From NCBI GenBank assembly GCA_022703505.1, contig JAKLDN010000001.1, positions 62,001-126,000 of the forward strand: DNA of 64,000 nt, in the 5' to 3' direction. This DNA is from Spirochaetota bacterium. GTDB lineage: Bacteria; Spirochaetota; Spirochaetia; Treponematales; UBA12059. Both the position numbers and the translations under genes were made by a program. Positions within the stretch are counted from its first letter, which is position 1. The number at the start of each line of letters is the position of its first letter. A model generated the notes under the pieces. The model had not been told where the DNA came from, ran no database searches, and was given only the letters and a program-made list of their open reading frames with translations. This document shows positions 1 to 7,815 of the stretch, in pieces.

Positions 1-726
1 CAGGACGACCTGGCCATGATCGCAGTTGATCCGAACGCGGGCAAACTCTTCTGGACATGCGCCGCGATCAGCAATCTCGGGAAGGTCGTCTCCTCGAACC
101 TGGACGGAACCGGCCTTTCCGTGCTCTATCAGGAACCTGGTCCGATTGGGGGGGTATTCCCACGGGGATTGAGTCCAAACATCGCCGAGGAAGTTCTATT
201 CTGGGCCGGAATCTCCAATGACACGATCTATCGACAGCCGTACTCCTCCGCAGAAAGTCCGTTGGCGGGCGCCGGTATCGGAGATCCGCAGGATCTGGCG
301 TATTATCCGAATCTGGACAAGGTTTTCGTAGCCGATCCGGCTAATAAAAAGATACATCGAATTAATTCCAATGGAAGTTTGGATCTGACACTGGATTTAA
401 CCCCTGTATCTGCTGGATTTAAAACTCCTGGAAACTTGATCGTGGATAACTTACACGGATATGTGTATTGGAGCGACGACGGTCCCGGGGGAGGCATTTT
501 CCGCTGTGATGCGAATCTGAGCTCAGCCAGTGTTACGAATATAGTCGTTTGGGCAGGAGCACCGCCCCGACAACTTGCCGTGGATCCTGATGAAGGCTTC
601 CTTTTCTGGGTAGATCTCGGGACAAAAACGATTCAACGTGCCAAGCTGGACGGCTCGGACGTTCGGACCATCGTGTCCGGACTCCAGGGTCCCCGCGGCG
701 TGGCTCTGGACCCCGTCCGGCGCTGA
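1..726 (+). CDS. YWTD/LDL-receptor-B type beta-propeller protein, 5' truncated
   Basis: The reading frame is open from the first base of the window, so the N-terminus lies outside; the first internal ATG is at base 16. The protein is built from about 40-residue repeats of the YWTD class, for example YVYWSDDGPGGGIFR and LFWVDLGTKTIQRAKLDGSD, each ending in a GLxxPxGVAxDP-like blade junction. Such propellers bind proteins or sugars and are usually exported, but no signal peptide can be checked here. By eye the coding sequence is clearly more AT-rich than the genes after it (runs such as aataaaaagatacat), which suggests a different history. Partner and function are unknown. Confidence 0.6.
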   Translation, partial: QDDLAMIAVDPNAGKLFWTCAAISNLGKVVSSNLDGTGLSVLYQEPGPIGGVFPRGLSPNIAEEVLFWAGISNDTIYRQPYSSAESPLAGAGIGDPQDLAYYPNLDKVFVADPANKKIHRINSNGSLDLTLDLTPVSAGFKTPGNLIVDNLHGYVYWSDDGPGGGIFRCDANLSSASVTNIVVWAGAPPRQLAVDPDEGFLFWVDLGTKTIQRAKLDGSDVRTIVSGLQGPRGVALDPVRR

Positions 727-755
727 GGGGGGGGGGACGATCAAGGCGGCCGTCC

Positions 756-1715
756 CTACCGCACCGCCCGTTCGAACTCCGCCAGCCTAGCGGGTAGTCC
801 TTCCCCGGCCCGGCCTCGTGCGAACTCCAGGGCGACGGTTCCGAACATCCGCTCCCGCAAGGATTCGTCCAGGGGCATCCGGAGGAAGCGGCCCGCCGGG
901 AGTTCCGCGGCCACGCGGGGGTAGTTGCGGGGGTCGTGGACCTTGTCCCCGGTCCCGTTGAGGACGAAGACCTCCCGTCTCACGGCCCCGAGGCGGCCGA
1001 AGAGTTCGAAGTCCCAGGCCGCCTCGGCGGACTTCTTCCACTTCCACACGTCGGCCCTGTCGATGAACTCGAAGGTCCGCTGTTTCTGAGCCCCTTCCTT
1101 TAGGTCCCCCACCAGGGCCTGCCGCAGGAGGGGCCGGACCGCCCGGATCGCGGCGGCGGGTATCCAGGGGGACACCCGGCGCAGGAAGGTCTTGTTGAAC
1201 CACAGGGTGTGCATAGGGTCGGCCAGGAGGACGGTCGAAGGATCCAGGTATCCCCGGATCATGCCCTCCAGGATCTGGGCGGAGCCCCAGCAGGTCCCGG
1301 CAAGGACGTAGTCCCGGTCCAAGAGTCCCGCCGCCTCCAGGGCCGCCCGGATATCCAAGGCCGCTCGTTCCACGGACAGGTCGGGCTTCCGGCCCTGTAT
1401 CCGGCTCGAATTCTTCTCCCGGGTCTCGATGAAAAGGAACTCCGCCTTCCCGTGCAGGGGGCCGTAGAATTCCCGGAAGCCTTCGGGGGTCGTACCCCAC
1501 CCCGGCACCAGGACCACAGGGCGGCGGGCTGCGGTCCGGTCCGGTCGTACCTGAATGATCCGGATCTCCGCCCCGGGCACGGGAACGTAGTGGATCTCCC
1601 CGATGCCGGGCTTCCAGAAATCCGGAACCTTTTCCGGAGCCGGGCCCAGGAAGGCCTCCACCCGGGACCGAAGCAGGGGGCCGTCCTCGAGAGCCCGCTC
1701 CAGCAGGTCATCCAT
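756..1715 (-). CDS. Alpha/beta hydrolase with PHA-synthase-like Cys nucleophile motif
   Basis: A 319-residue alpha/beta-hydrolase fold protein. It shows an oxyanion-type stretch VVLVPGWGTTPEGF near residue 67 and a nucleophile elbow AGTCWGS near residue 139, so the nucleophile position is Cys142 (GxCxG) rather than Ser. NGTGDKVHDP near residue 260 is a likely acid/His region. GxCxG is the lipase-box variant of polyhydroxyalkanoate synthases, but the protein is shorter than typical PhaC (about 350-600 residues) and no phaE, phaP or phaAB genes are nearby. The start is ATG; no convincing Shine-Dalgarno lies upstream. It is divergent from the Na/Pi gene. Could be a PhaC-related acyltransferase or a general thioesterase. 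Confidence 0.55.
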   Translation of the reverse strand: MDDLLERALEDGPLLRSRVEAFLGPAPEKVPDFWKPGIGEIHYVPVPGAEIRIIQVRPDRTAARRPVVLVPGWGTTPEGFREFYGPLHGKAEFLFIETREKNSSRIQGRKPDLSVERAALDIRAALEAAGLLDRDYVLAGTCWGSAQILEGMIRGYLDPSTVLLADPMHTLWFNKTFLRRVSPWIPAAAIRAVRPLLRQALVGDLKEGAQKQRTFEFIDRADVWKWKKSAEAAWDFELFGRLGAVRREVFVLNGTGDKVHDPRNYPRVAAELPAGRFLRMPLDESLRERMFGTVALEFARGRAGEGLPARLAEFERAVR

Positions 1716-1811
1716 GGCGGGAGGATACGCGGCTCAGGGCCGGCCGGTCAAGGACGGGGGGTCCCGCCACGATTCGACCGGCGGGGACTCGGCGGGCCGC
1801 TCGGTTAGAAT

Positions 1812-1839
1812 TTGACGAAAATACGGTTAAGACGATACT
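1812..1839 (+). promoter_or_regulatory. Candidate sigma70-type promoter for the Na/Pi symporter gene
   Basis: TTGACG at 1812-1817 is followed after 16 bases by GATACT at 1834-1839, about 55 bases before the ATG at 1894. The match to TTGACA/TATAAT is good at -35 and moderate at -10. It lies in an AT-richer island in otherwise very GC-rich sequence. Confidence 0.4.
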
Positions 1840-1893
1840 CTCCTACAATCCCGGTACCCGCGTGGTCCCGGGAAGGGCTGAGGAGTATCCGGC

Positions 1894-3582
1894 ATGTCCA
1901 TCTACAACATCTTCGACCTGGCCGGCGGCCTGGCGATCTTCCTCTTCGGCATGGTGATGATGAACAACAACCTCACCGCCCTGGCGGGGGCCCGGCTCCG
2001 GACCATCATGATCGAACTCACCAAGACCAAGGTCCGGGGCTACCTCACGGGCCTGGGGGTCACCATCGTGAACCAGTCTTCCTCGGCCACCACGGTCCTG
2101 GAGGCGGTCCTGGTGGGTGCGGGGCTCATGACCTTCCGGCAGAGCCTGGCGGTCACCCTGGGGGCGGAACTCGGCTCCACCTTCCTGGGCCAGCTCTTCG
2201 CCTTCCCCAAGATCACCCGCCTGGCGGCCCTTTTCGTGGCCCTGGGCTTCTTCGCCTTCCTCCTGGCCTCCAAGAAACAGCACAAGTCCGCGGCCAACAC
2301 CGTCCTGGGCTTCGGCCTGTTGTTCCTGGGGATGGACATGATGTCCCGGTCCATGGAGCCCCTCCGTACCCTCCCCGCCTTCCTGAACCTGATGGCCTCG
2401 GTGGAGCGGCCCCTCATCGGAATCCTGGTGGGACTCGTGTTCACCATGATCGTCCAATCCTCGGGGGCCACCTCGGGCCTAGTCATCGCCATGGCCATCT
2501 CCGGGACCATCAGCCTGGCCCAGGCGGTGCCGATCAACCTGGGAGCCTCCATCGGCACCTGCGTCACCGCCGTCCTCGGGAGCCTGTCCCTGAACCGGGA
2601 GGCCAAGCGAAGCGCCTATATCCACGTGGTCTTCCAGACCATCGGAGTGATCCTTGCCTACATCCTCCTGTCCATACCAATTCAGGGGGATCGGCTCTAC
2701 CTCTTCCTGGCCCGGGAACTGTCCCTGCTGTTCACGGGGGGACGGGAGAATCTGGCCCGCGAGATCGCCATGGCCCACACCCTCATGCCCGTCCTCAATC
2801 ACATCCTCGTGATCCCCCTACTGCCCCTCATCGTCAAGGCCTTCGACCGCCTGGTGCCCCCGGAGCCTCCCAAGGAGGTTTTCGGCCCCCAATATCTGAG
2901 CGAGGCGATGCTGACCGAACCCTCGGTGGCCCTCTTCCAGGTCAAGAAGGAGATCCTCCGGATGCGGCCCATCATCGAGCATATGCTGGAGGCCAGCGTC
3001 CGGCTCTTCTCGGAACGCCGTCCCGAGGACGGCAAGGCCATCAAGACCGAGGACAAGTACATCGACACGTTGCGCACCGAGATCGTCCGATACCTGACCA
3101 AGGTGGCCAAGCAGTCCCTGACCGAGAGCGAGAGCAAGCGCCAGGTCTCCTACCTCTTCATCGTCAGCGAACTGGAGAACCTGGCGGACGTGATCGAGGG
3201 TAACATCCGCGACCGGGCCAAGAAGCTCATCAACAACGACTTACGGCTCTCCGACGAGGGTCTCGCGGACGTGCAGGAGCTGGCCAAGGTCGTGGCGGAC
3301 AATTTCCGCCTAGTAATGCGGGCCTTCGAGGACAACGACACGGGAGGGGCCCGGCAGGTCCTGGAATGCTCCGAGTCCTGCTGGGAACTCCAGAGGGAGT
3401 TCCGCCGCAAGCATTTCCGCCGCCTGAACGAGGGCGTCCAGGTCTCCATAGAGACCACGGAGATCCACATGGACCTCCTAAACCACCTGCACCGGGTCAA
3501 CCGCCACATCTACCACGTGGCCCAGGCCCTTTTGGAGTTGGCCGACGAGCCGGTGCCGGATCAACATCGGTCCGCGATGTAG
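1894..3582 (+). CDS. Na/Pi symporter family protein with C-terminal PhoU domain
   Basis: A 562-residue inner-membrane protein of the NptA/YjbB family that moves phosphate with sodium. The N-terminal 310 residues are hydrophobic and carry the two inverted signature repeats, NQSSSATT near residue 56 and VQSSGATSG near residue 188. After about residue 330 the protein becomes charged and helical and matches the PhoU-like regulatory domain that follows many bacterial members. ATG start with GAGG about nine bases upstream. No pst or pho genes are adjacent, so direction (uptake or export) cannot be judged; in some bacteria YjbB-type proteins mainly export phosphate. Confidence 0.88.
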   Translation: MSIYNIFDLAGGLAIFLFGMVMMNNNLTALAGARLRTIMIELTKTKVRGYLTGLGVTIVNQSSSATTVLEAVLVGAGLMTFRQSLAVTLGAELGSTFLGQLFAFPKITRLAALFVALGFFAFLLASKKQHKSAANTVLGFGLLFLGMDMMSRSMEPLRTLPAFLNLMASVERPLIGILVGLVFTMIVQSSGATSGLVIAMAISGTISLAQAVPINLGASIGTCVTAVLGSLSLNREAKRSAYIHVVFQTIGVILAYILLSIPIQGDRLYLFLARELSLLFTGGRENLAREIAMAHTLMPVLNHILVIPLLPLIVKAFDRLVPPEPPKEVFGPQYLSEAMLTEPSVALFQVKKEILRMRPIIEHMLEASVRLFSERRPEDGKAIKTEDKYIDTLRTEIVRYLTKVAKQSLTESESKRQVSYLFIVSELENLADVIEGNIRDRAKKLINNDLRLSDEGLADVQELAKVVADNFRLVMRAFEDNDTGGARQVLECSESCWELQREFRRKHFRRLNEGVQVSIETTEIHMDLLNHLHRVNRHIYHVAQALLELADEPVPDQHRSAM

Positions 3583-3684
3583 GGAGGCCGGGGGCGCCGT
3601 ACCACCGTATCCGGTTGCGGCGACCCCGTCGGCGTCGGGCCCCGGCGGCTGGCGCCCGGGCGGCGGATCCGCTACCCTGGAGGT

Positions 3685-4293
3685 ATGCACCCCGATTCCG
3701 GCCTCTCCCACGCGGAGCGCCACGCCCGCCTCTTCGAGCGGATCGCCCGGCCCTACGCCTGGTTCTTCCACGGCCAGCTCCGGACCTACGCCCGGGCCTT
3801 CGAGCTCGGCCGCTCCTTCCTCCCGGATCCCGCGGGACGCCGGGCCCTGGACATCGGCTGCGGCACCGGGGCCTTCACCCGGGCCCTGGCCCGGGAGGGC
3901 TGGGAGGTCCGGGGAGTCGACGTTGCCCGGGCCATGCTGGAGCGGGCCCGGAGCCGGGGGCTTTCCTGCGACCCCGGGGACGCACTCCGGGGCCTGGCGG
4001 AGCCGGACGGGAGCTTCGACCTGGTGACCGCGGCCTACGTGGCCCACGGCCTTAGGCGGGAGGACCGGGCCAAGCTCTTCGCGGAGATGCGGCGCCTGTC
4101 CCGGGACACGGTCCTCTTCCAGGACTACACCCCGGACCGCAGCCTCCTGGTGACGATCGTGGAATACCTGGAACACGGGGACTACTTCAACTTCATCCGG
4201 ACGGGGCTTCCGGAGCTGCGGGAAGCCTTTCCTTCCGTGCAGGTAGTCCGGGTCGGACCCCGGGCGGCCTGGTACGTGTGCAAGGCGGCCTGA
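3685..4293 (+). CDS. Class I SAM-dependent methyltransferase
   Basis: A 202-residue protein with methyltransferase motif I LDIGCGTGAFTRALA near residue 52, followed by an acidic residue at the end of beta2 (VRGVDVARAML) that would bind the ribose of SAM, and a motif-II-like SFDLVTAAYVAHGL. The class belongs to the Methyltransf_11/25 group; the substrate cannot be told. It stands alone about 100 bases after the Na/Pi gene and before the DUF1295 operon. The N-terminal 45 residues are rich in aromatics and Arg (ARPYAWFFHGQLRTYARAF), typical of small-molecule methyltransferases. Confidence 0.8.
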   Translation: MHPDSGLSHAERHARLFERIARPYAWFFHGQLRTYARAFELGRSFLPDPAGRRALDIGCGTGAFTRALAREGWEVRGVDVARAMLERARSRGLSCDPGDALRGLAEPDGSFDLVTAAYVAHGLRREDRAKLFAEMRRLSRDTVLFQDYTPDRSLLVTIVEYLEHGDYFNFIRTGLPELREAFPSVQVVRVGPRAAWYVCKAA

Positions 4294-4365
4294 AGGCCCT
4301 CGTCCGTCGTTGCCTTTCGCCCGGGAATATAGGATTTTAGGAATGCATATCGAAAAGGAGGCATC

Positions 4366-5154
4366 TTGAACCCTTTCGTCCTTTCCGCCGTCGCGGCCGT
4401 CGCGATCAACGGGATCTTCTTCGCCTACGCGGCCCTGCGCAAGACCGACGTGGTGACGGACCTGTCCTATAGCCTTTCCTTCGCCCTCGTGTCCGCCGTC
4501 CTCATACTCCGGAACCTCGGGGCCTCCCCGGCGGCCCTGGTCCCCGCGGTCCTCACCCTGCTCTGGGCGGCCCGGCTTGGAAGCTACCTGTTCACCCGGA
4601 TCATCAAGATCAAGGTGGACCACCGCTTCGACGACAAGCGGGACGATCCGTGGAAGTTCGCCAGCTTCTGGAGCCTCCAGGCGGTGGCCGTGTTCGTGAT
4701 CCTGCTGCCCGTCGTCGCTTCCATCGCCTCCTCCGTCTCGCCGCGGTCCTTCGGCACCTTCGAGATCGTGGGAATGGTCCTTTGGCTCGTCGGTTTCGTG
4801 ATCGAAGTGGAGGCGGATGCGCAGAAATCCGCGTTCAAGAAGGCCGGAAGATCGGGGGTGATCACCACGGGACTCTGGTCCTGGTCCCGGCATCCCAACT
4901 ACTTCGGGGAGTCCCTGCTCTGGTGGGGCCTCTTCCTGTACGCGGTTCCGGCCCTCTCGGGTTTCCTGTGGATCTCCGTCCTGGGGCCGGTGTTCATCAC
5001 GGTCCTCCTCCTCTTCGTCAGCGGTATCCCACTTCTGGAGAAGAGCGCGGACGCCAAGTACGGCTCCGACCCGGCTTATCAGGAGTACAAGCGCAGGACC
5101 AGCATCTTCCTCCCCCTACCGCCCCGGCCCGCGGAGAAGGGGACTTCGAAATGA
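4366..5154 (+). CDS. DUF1295 / steroid 5-alpha-reductase-like membrane protein
   Basis: The TTG start is chosen because AAAGGAGG at 4354-4361 sits four bases upstream and no better start exists. The 262-residue product has about seven hydrophobic segments and the C-terminal family signature GLWSWSRHPNYFGESLLWWG near residue 165, with further conserved KYGSDPAYQEYKRRTS near the C-terminus. DUF1295 proteins belong to the isoprenylcysteine methyltransferase / steroid-5-alpha-reductase superfamily and are predicted NADPH-dependent membrane reductases; the physiological substrate is not known. The stop overlaps the next start (ATGA), so the lipocalin gene is translationally coupled. Confidence 0.85.
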   Translation: MNPFVLSAVAAVAINGIFFAYAALRKTDVVTDLSYSLSFALVSAVLILRNLGASPAALVPAVLTLLWAARLGSYLFTRIIKIKVDHRFDDKRDDPWKFASFWSLQAVAVFVILLPVVASIASSVSPRSFGTFEIVGMVLWLVGFVIEVEADAQKSAFKKAGRSGVITTGLWSWSRHPNYFGESLLWWGLFLYAVPALSGFLWISVLGPVFITVLLLFVSGIPLLEKSADAKYGSDPAYQEYKRRTSIFLPLPPRPAEKGTSK

Positions 5155-5705
5155 CCCGGATCCGACTCTCGGCCCGTACCGCCGCGGCCCTCGCGGCGGC
5201 TGCCCTGGCAGTCCTGACGTCCTGCTCGGGCGCCCCCTCCACGAAGGGCATCCCCGCGGTCCGGTCCATCGACTTCGGCCTCTTCGAGGGGGCCTGGTAC
5301 GAGATCGCCCGCATCCCCGTTCCCGTCGCCCGGGACTGGGTGGGCACCACGGACACCTACATCCCCAACGACGACGGGACCTGGCGGGTCCTCTACGAGG
5401 GGTACAAGGGCGGCTTCGACGGCAAGAAGGGGGTGATGAGGCAGAAACTCCGGATCCCGGATCCCGCGGTGGCCGGGGAGATGTCCGCCCGGCCCTTCCC
5501 CTTCACCTGGCTGCCCTACCGCCTGGTCTACTGGAACGAGGCGGACCGGACCATGCTGGTGACCAGCGGCACGATGGACTTCCTCTGGCTCATGGCCAAG
5601 GACCCCGTCCCTCCCCCGGAGGTCTACGAGGGCCTGGTGGAGGAGTCCCGGAGGCTCGGCTTCGATGTCTCCCGGCTGGAGCGGGTGCCCCAGGGGCGGC
5701 CATGA
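5151..5705 (+). CDS. Lipocalin family lipoprotein (Blc-like)
   Basis: The ATG at 5151 overlaps the DUF1295 stop; the frame is open further upstream but only this start gives a signal peptide. The 184-residue product begins with an Arg-containing n-region, an Ala-rich h-region and a lipobox LTSC near residue 23, so it should be a lipid-anchored envelope protein. The lipocalin GxW region is FEGAWYEIARIP near residue 46, and the strand pattern DTYIPNDDGTWRVLYEG then YRLVYWNEADRTMLVTSG fits Blc. Bacterial lipocalins bind lysophospholipids or fatty acids. Pairing with a DUF1295 reductase suggests a shared lipid-related role, which is inference. Confidence 0.82.
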   Translation: MTRIRLSARTAAALAAAALAVLTSCSGAPSTKGIPAVRSIDFGLFEGAWYEIARIPVPVARDWVGTTDTYIPNDDGTWRVLYEGYKGGFDGKKGVMRQKLRIPDPAVAGEMSARPFPFTWLPYRLVYWNEADRTMLVTSGTMDFLWLMAKDPVPPPEVYEGLVEESRRLGFDVSRLERVPQGRP

Positions 5706-7066
5706 CCGACCATATATGGAACTACATCGAGGGCCGGGCGGGTGAGTACGACGACCTGGCACGGGACATCTGGGAACACCCCGAGCGCTCGGGTGAGGAG
5801 GAGCGGTCCGCGGCCCTGCACCGGGACCGCCTGTCCGCCTCGGGATTCCGCATCACGATCTATCCCGAGATGCCCCATGCCTTCGCGGCCGAACGGGGCG
5901 CGGGGAAGCCCGTGATCGCCCTCATGGGGGAGTACGACGCCCTTCCGGGCCTGTCCCAGGCCTGCTCGGTACGCCGGGAGGCCCGGAAACCGGGCGCCCC
6001 GGGCCATGCCTGCGGGCACAACCTCCTGGGGATCGGGTCCCTCGCCGCCGCGGAGGCCCTGGCGGACGCCCTCGCGGCCGCGGGTCTTCCGGGCACGGTG
6101 CGGTACTACGGTTGCCCCGCCGAGGAGGCCCTTGGGCGGATCCCCCAGGTCAAGGCGGGGCGTTTCGACGACGCCGACGCGGCCCTGACCTGGCACCCCG
6201 CGGACGTGAATACCCCGCACCGCTACACCACCAGCGCCAACGTGGCCCTGGTCGTCCGCTTCGCCGGCCGGGCCAGCCACGCGGCCATGGCCCCCCACGC
6301 GGGACGCTCCGCCCTGGACGGGGCCCAGATCTTCAACCTGGGCCTCGAGTTCCTCCGGGAGCACGTGGAGCGGGGGGTCCTGATCCACTACGTCATCTCC
6401 GACGGGGGAGCCCGGCCGAACATCGTGCCCGAGAGCGCCGCGGTTACCCTCTACGTCCGGGCCCCCACGGCCCAAGCCCTGCGCCTGGCCGTCGCCCGGG
6501 TGCTCAAGGCGGCCAAGGGGGCCGCGATGATGACGGAGACCCGGGTCTCCTGGGAGGTCAGCAGCGGGAAGTGCGACTACATCCCGAACGACGCCATCCA
6601 CGGGGCGATGCTGGGGGCGATGCGCCGCCTCCCCGTGCCCGCCCTGGCCCCCCAGGAGACCGCCTTCGCCCGGGACCTGGCGGCCACGGTCCCCAAGCGG
6701 GACCGCGAGTCGACCCTGACGATGATCGGGGCGCCCCTGTCCCTGCTCAAGCGGCCGACACACGACCAAGCCGGGGACTTCGGGGAAGGGTTCCGGATCG
6801 GGGGATCCCTGGACACCGGGGACGTGTCCTACGTGACCCCCACGGGGCAGATGAACGCGGCCACCTGGCCCCTGGGCGTGGGAGCCCACACCTGGCAGTC
6901 CTGCTCGGCCTCGGGCTCAACGGGGGCGTTCAAGCGGATGCGCTGGGCGGCGGCGGTCCTGGCCGCGACGGGCTTCGCCCTGGCCTCGGACCCGGCCCTC
7001 CTCGCGGCGGCCCGGGCGGAGCACCGCCGGAAGACCCGGCCCTACCGGTCCACCATGGATCTGTAG
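5702..7066 (+). CDS. M20D amidohydrolase, AbgB-like
   Basis: A 454-residue zinc-dependent amidohydrolase; its ATG overlaps the lipocalin stop (ATGA). Conserved features are MGEYDALPGLSQA near residue 78, the metal-binding GHACGHNLLG near residue 101, and CPAEEALGR with the catalytic Glu pair. The dimerisation domain contains FAGRASHAAMAPHAGRSALD. The C-terminal GDVSYVTPTGQ with ATWPLGVGAHTWQ matches p-aminobenzoyl-glutamate hydrolase subunit B (AbgB) better than the hippurate-hydrolase branch. Length is normal for AbgB. No AbgA or AbgT gene is near, so the physiological substrate (an N-acyl amino acid or pABA-Glu) is uncertain. Confidence 0.82.
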   Translation: MTDHIWNYIEGRAGEYDDLARDIWEHPERSGEEERSAALHRDRLSASGFRITIYPEMPHAFAAERGAGKPVIALMGEYDALPGLSQACSVRREARKPGAPGHACGHNLLGIGSLAAAEALADALAAAGLPGTVRYYGCPAEEALGRIPQVKAGRFDDADAALTWHPADVNTPHRYTTSANVALVVRFAGRASHAAMAPHAGRSALDGAQIFNLGLEFLREHVERGVLIHYVISDGGARPNIVPESAAVTLYVRAPTAQALRLAVARVLKAAKGAAMMTETRVSWEVSSGKCDYIPNDAIHGAMLGAMRRLPVPALAPQETAFARDLAATVPKRDRESTLTMIGAPLSLLKRPTHDQAGDFGEGFRIGGSLDTGDVSYVTPTGQMNAATWPLGVGAHTWQSCSASGSTGAFKRMRWAAAVLAATGFALASDPALLAAARAEHRRKTRPYRSTMDL

Positions 7067-7080
7067 GGGACGCGGGGCCG

Positions 7081-7815
7081 TCAGGCCTCCGCGGCGCGGA
7101 CCCTGCGGACCGTCTCCAGGGCCGTCTCGATCATGGAGTCCAGGGATCGCTCCCGGTCGGCGCTTTCCATGTGGAGCCCCTTGAGGCGGAGGTCCGAGAC
7201 TGCGAACATCGCCAGGGCCCGGCGGCCCAGGTAGGCGGCGTTGCAGTACAGGGCGTAGGCCTCCATGTCCGTGGCCACGCAGCCCATCCGTGCCCAGGGG
7301 GTCCAGGGCTTGTCCACGGCGTGGTACCGGGAGAACTGGTCCAGGCAGACCGTGTTCCCCACCACGAAGCGCCTCCCCAGGTCCCGGGCGGCGGCCACTC
7401 CGGCCTCCAGGAGCCCGAAGTCCGGGATCGCCGAGAAGGTTCCGCCCAGGCCGTACTGCTCCGCCCAGGAGGACGAGGTGGAGGAAGCCTGGGCGAAGAC
7501 GAGGTCCCCCAGCTCCATGTCCTCCCGGAAGCCTCCGCAGGTGCCGACCCGCAGGATGTCCCGGACCCCGAACGCCGAGAAGAGCTCGTAGGAGTAGATC
7601 CCCATGGACGGGATCCCCATCCCGGAGCCCATGGCCGAAACCTGTACCCCCCGCCAGGTGCCCGTGAATCCGAGCATCCCCCGGACGGAGTTGAAGCGAA
7701 CGGCCTTCTCCAGGAAACGCTCGGCGATGTACTTGGCCCGCAGGGGGTCCCCGGGCATGAGGACCGAGGGGGCGATGGGCCCCTCGGGTACGATGTGCGG
7801 GGTCGATTCCGTCAC
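7081..7815 (-). CDS. deoD: Purine-nucleoside phosphorylase, DeoD type
   Basis: The GTG start at 7815 overlaps the deaminase stop (GTGA) and has GGGAGG six bases upstream. The 244-residue product has the usual length of hexameric PNP. Motifs are MPGDPLRAKYIAE (phosphate loop with Arg), GSGMGIPSMGIYSYEL, VGTCGG, and TDMEAYALY, where Met/Glu bind the ribose, followed by VSDL with the catalytic Asp. It phosphorolyses purine (deoxy)nucleosides to base and (deoxy)ribose-1-phosphate in the cytoplasm. It is the last gene of the nucleoside uptake operon, which fits a salvage role. Alternative: a related nucleoside phosphorylase of the PNP/UDP family, less likely given the DMEAY motif. Confidence 0.9.
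   Translation of the reverse strand: MTESTPHIVPEGPIAPSVLMPGDPLRAKYIAERFLEKAVRFNSVRGMLGFTGTWRGVQVSAMGSGMGIPSMGIYSYELFSAFGVRDILRVGTCGGFREDMELGDLVFAQASSTSSSWAEQYGLGGTFSAIPDFGLLEAGVAAARDLGRRFVVGNTVCLDQFSRYHAVDKPWTPWARMGCVATDMEAYALYCNAAYLGRRALAMFAVSDLRLKGLHMESADRERSLDSMIETALETVRRVRAAEA

Noticed and set aside
3478-4893. 471-residue minus-strand open frame across the methyltransferase and DUF1295 genes
   Set aside because: Shadow frame; no start signal and no conserved motif.
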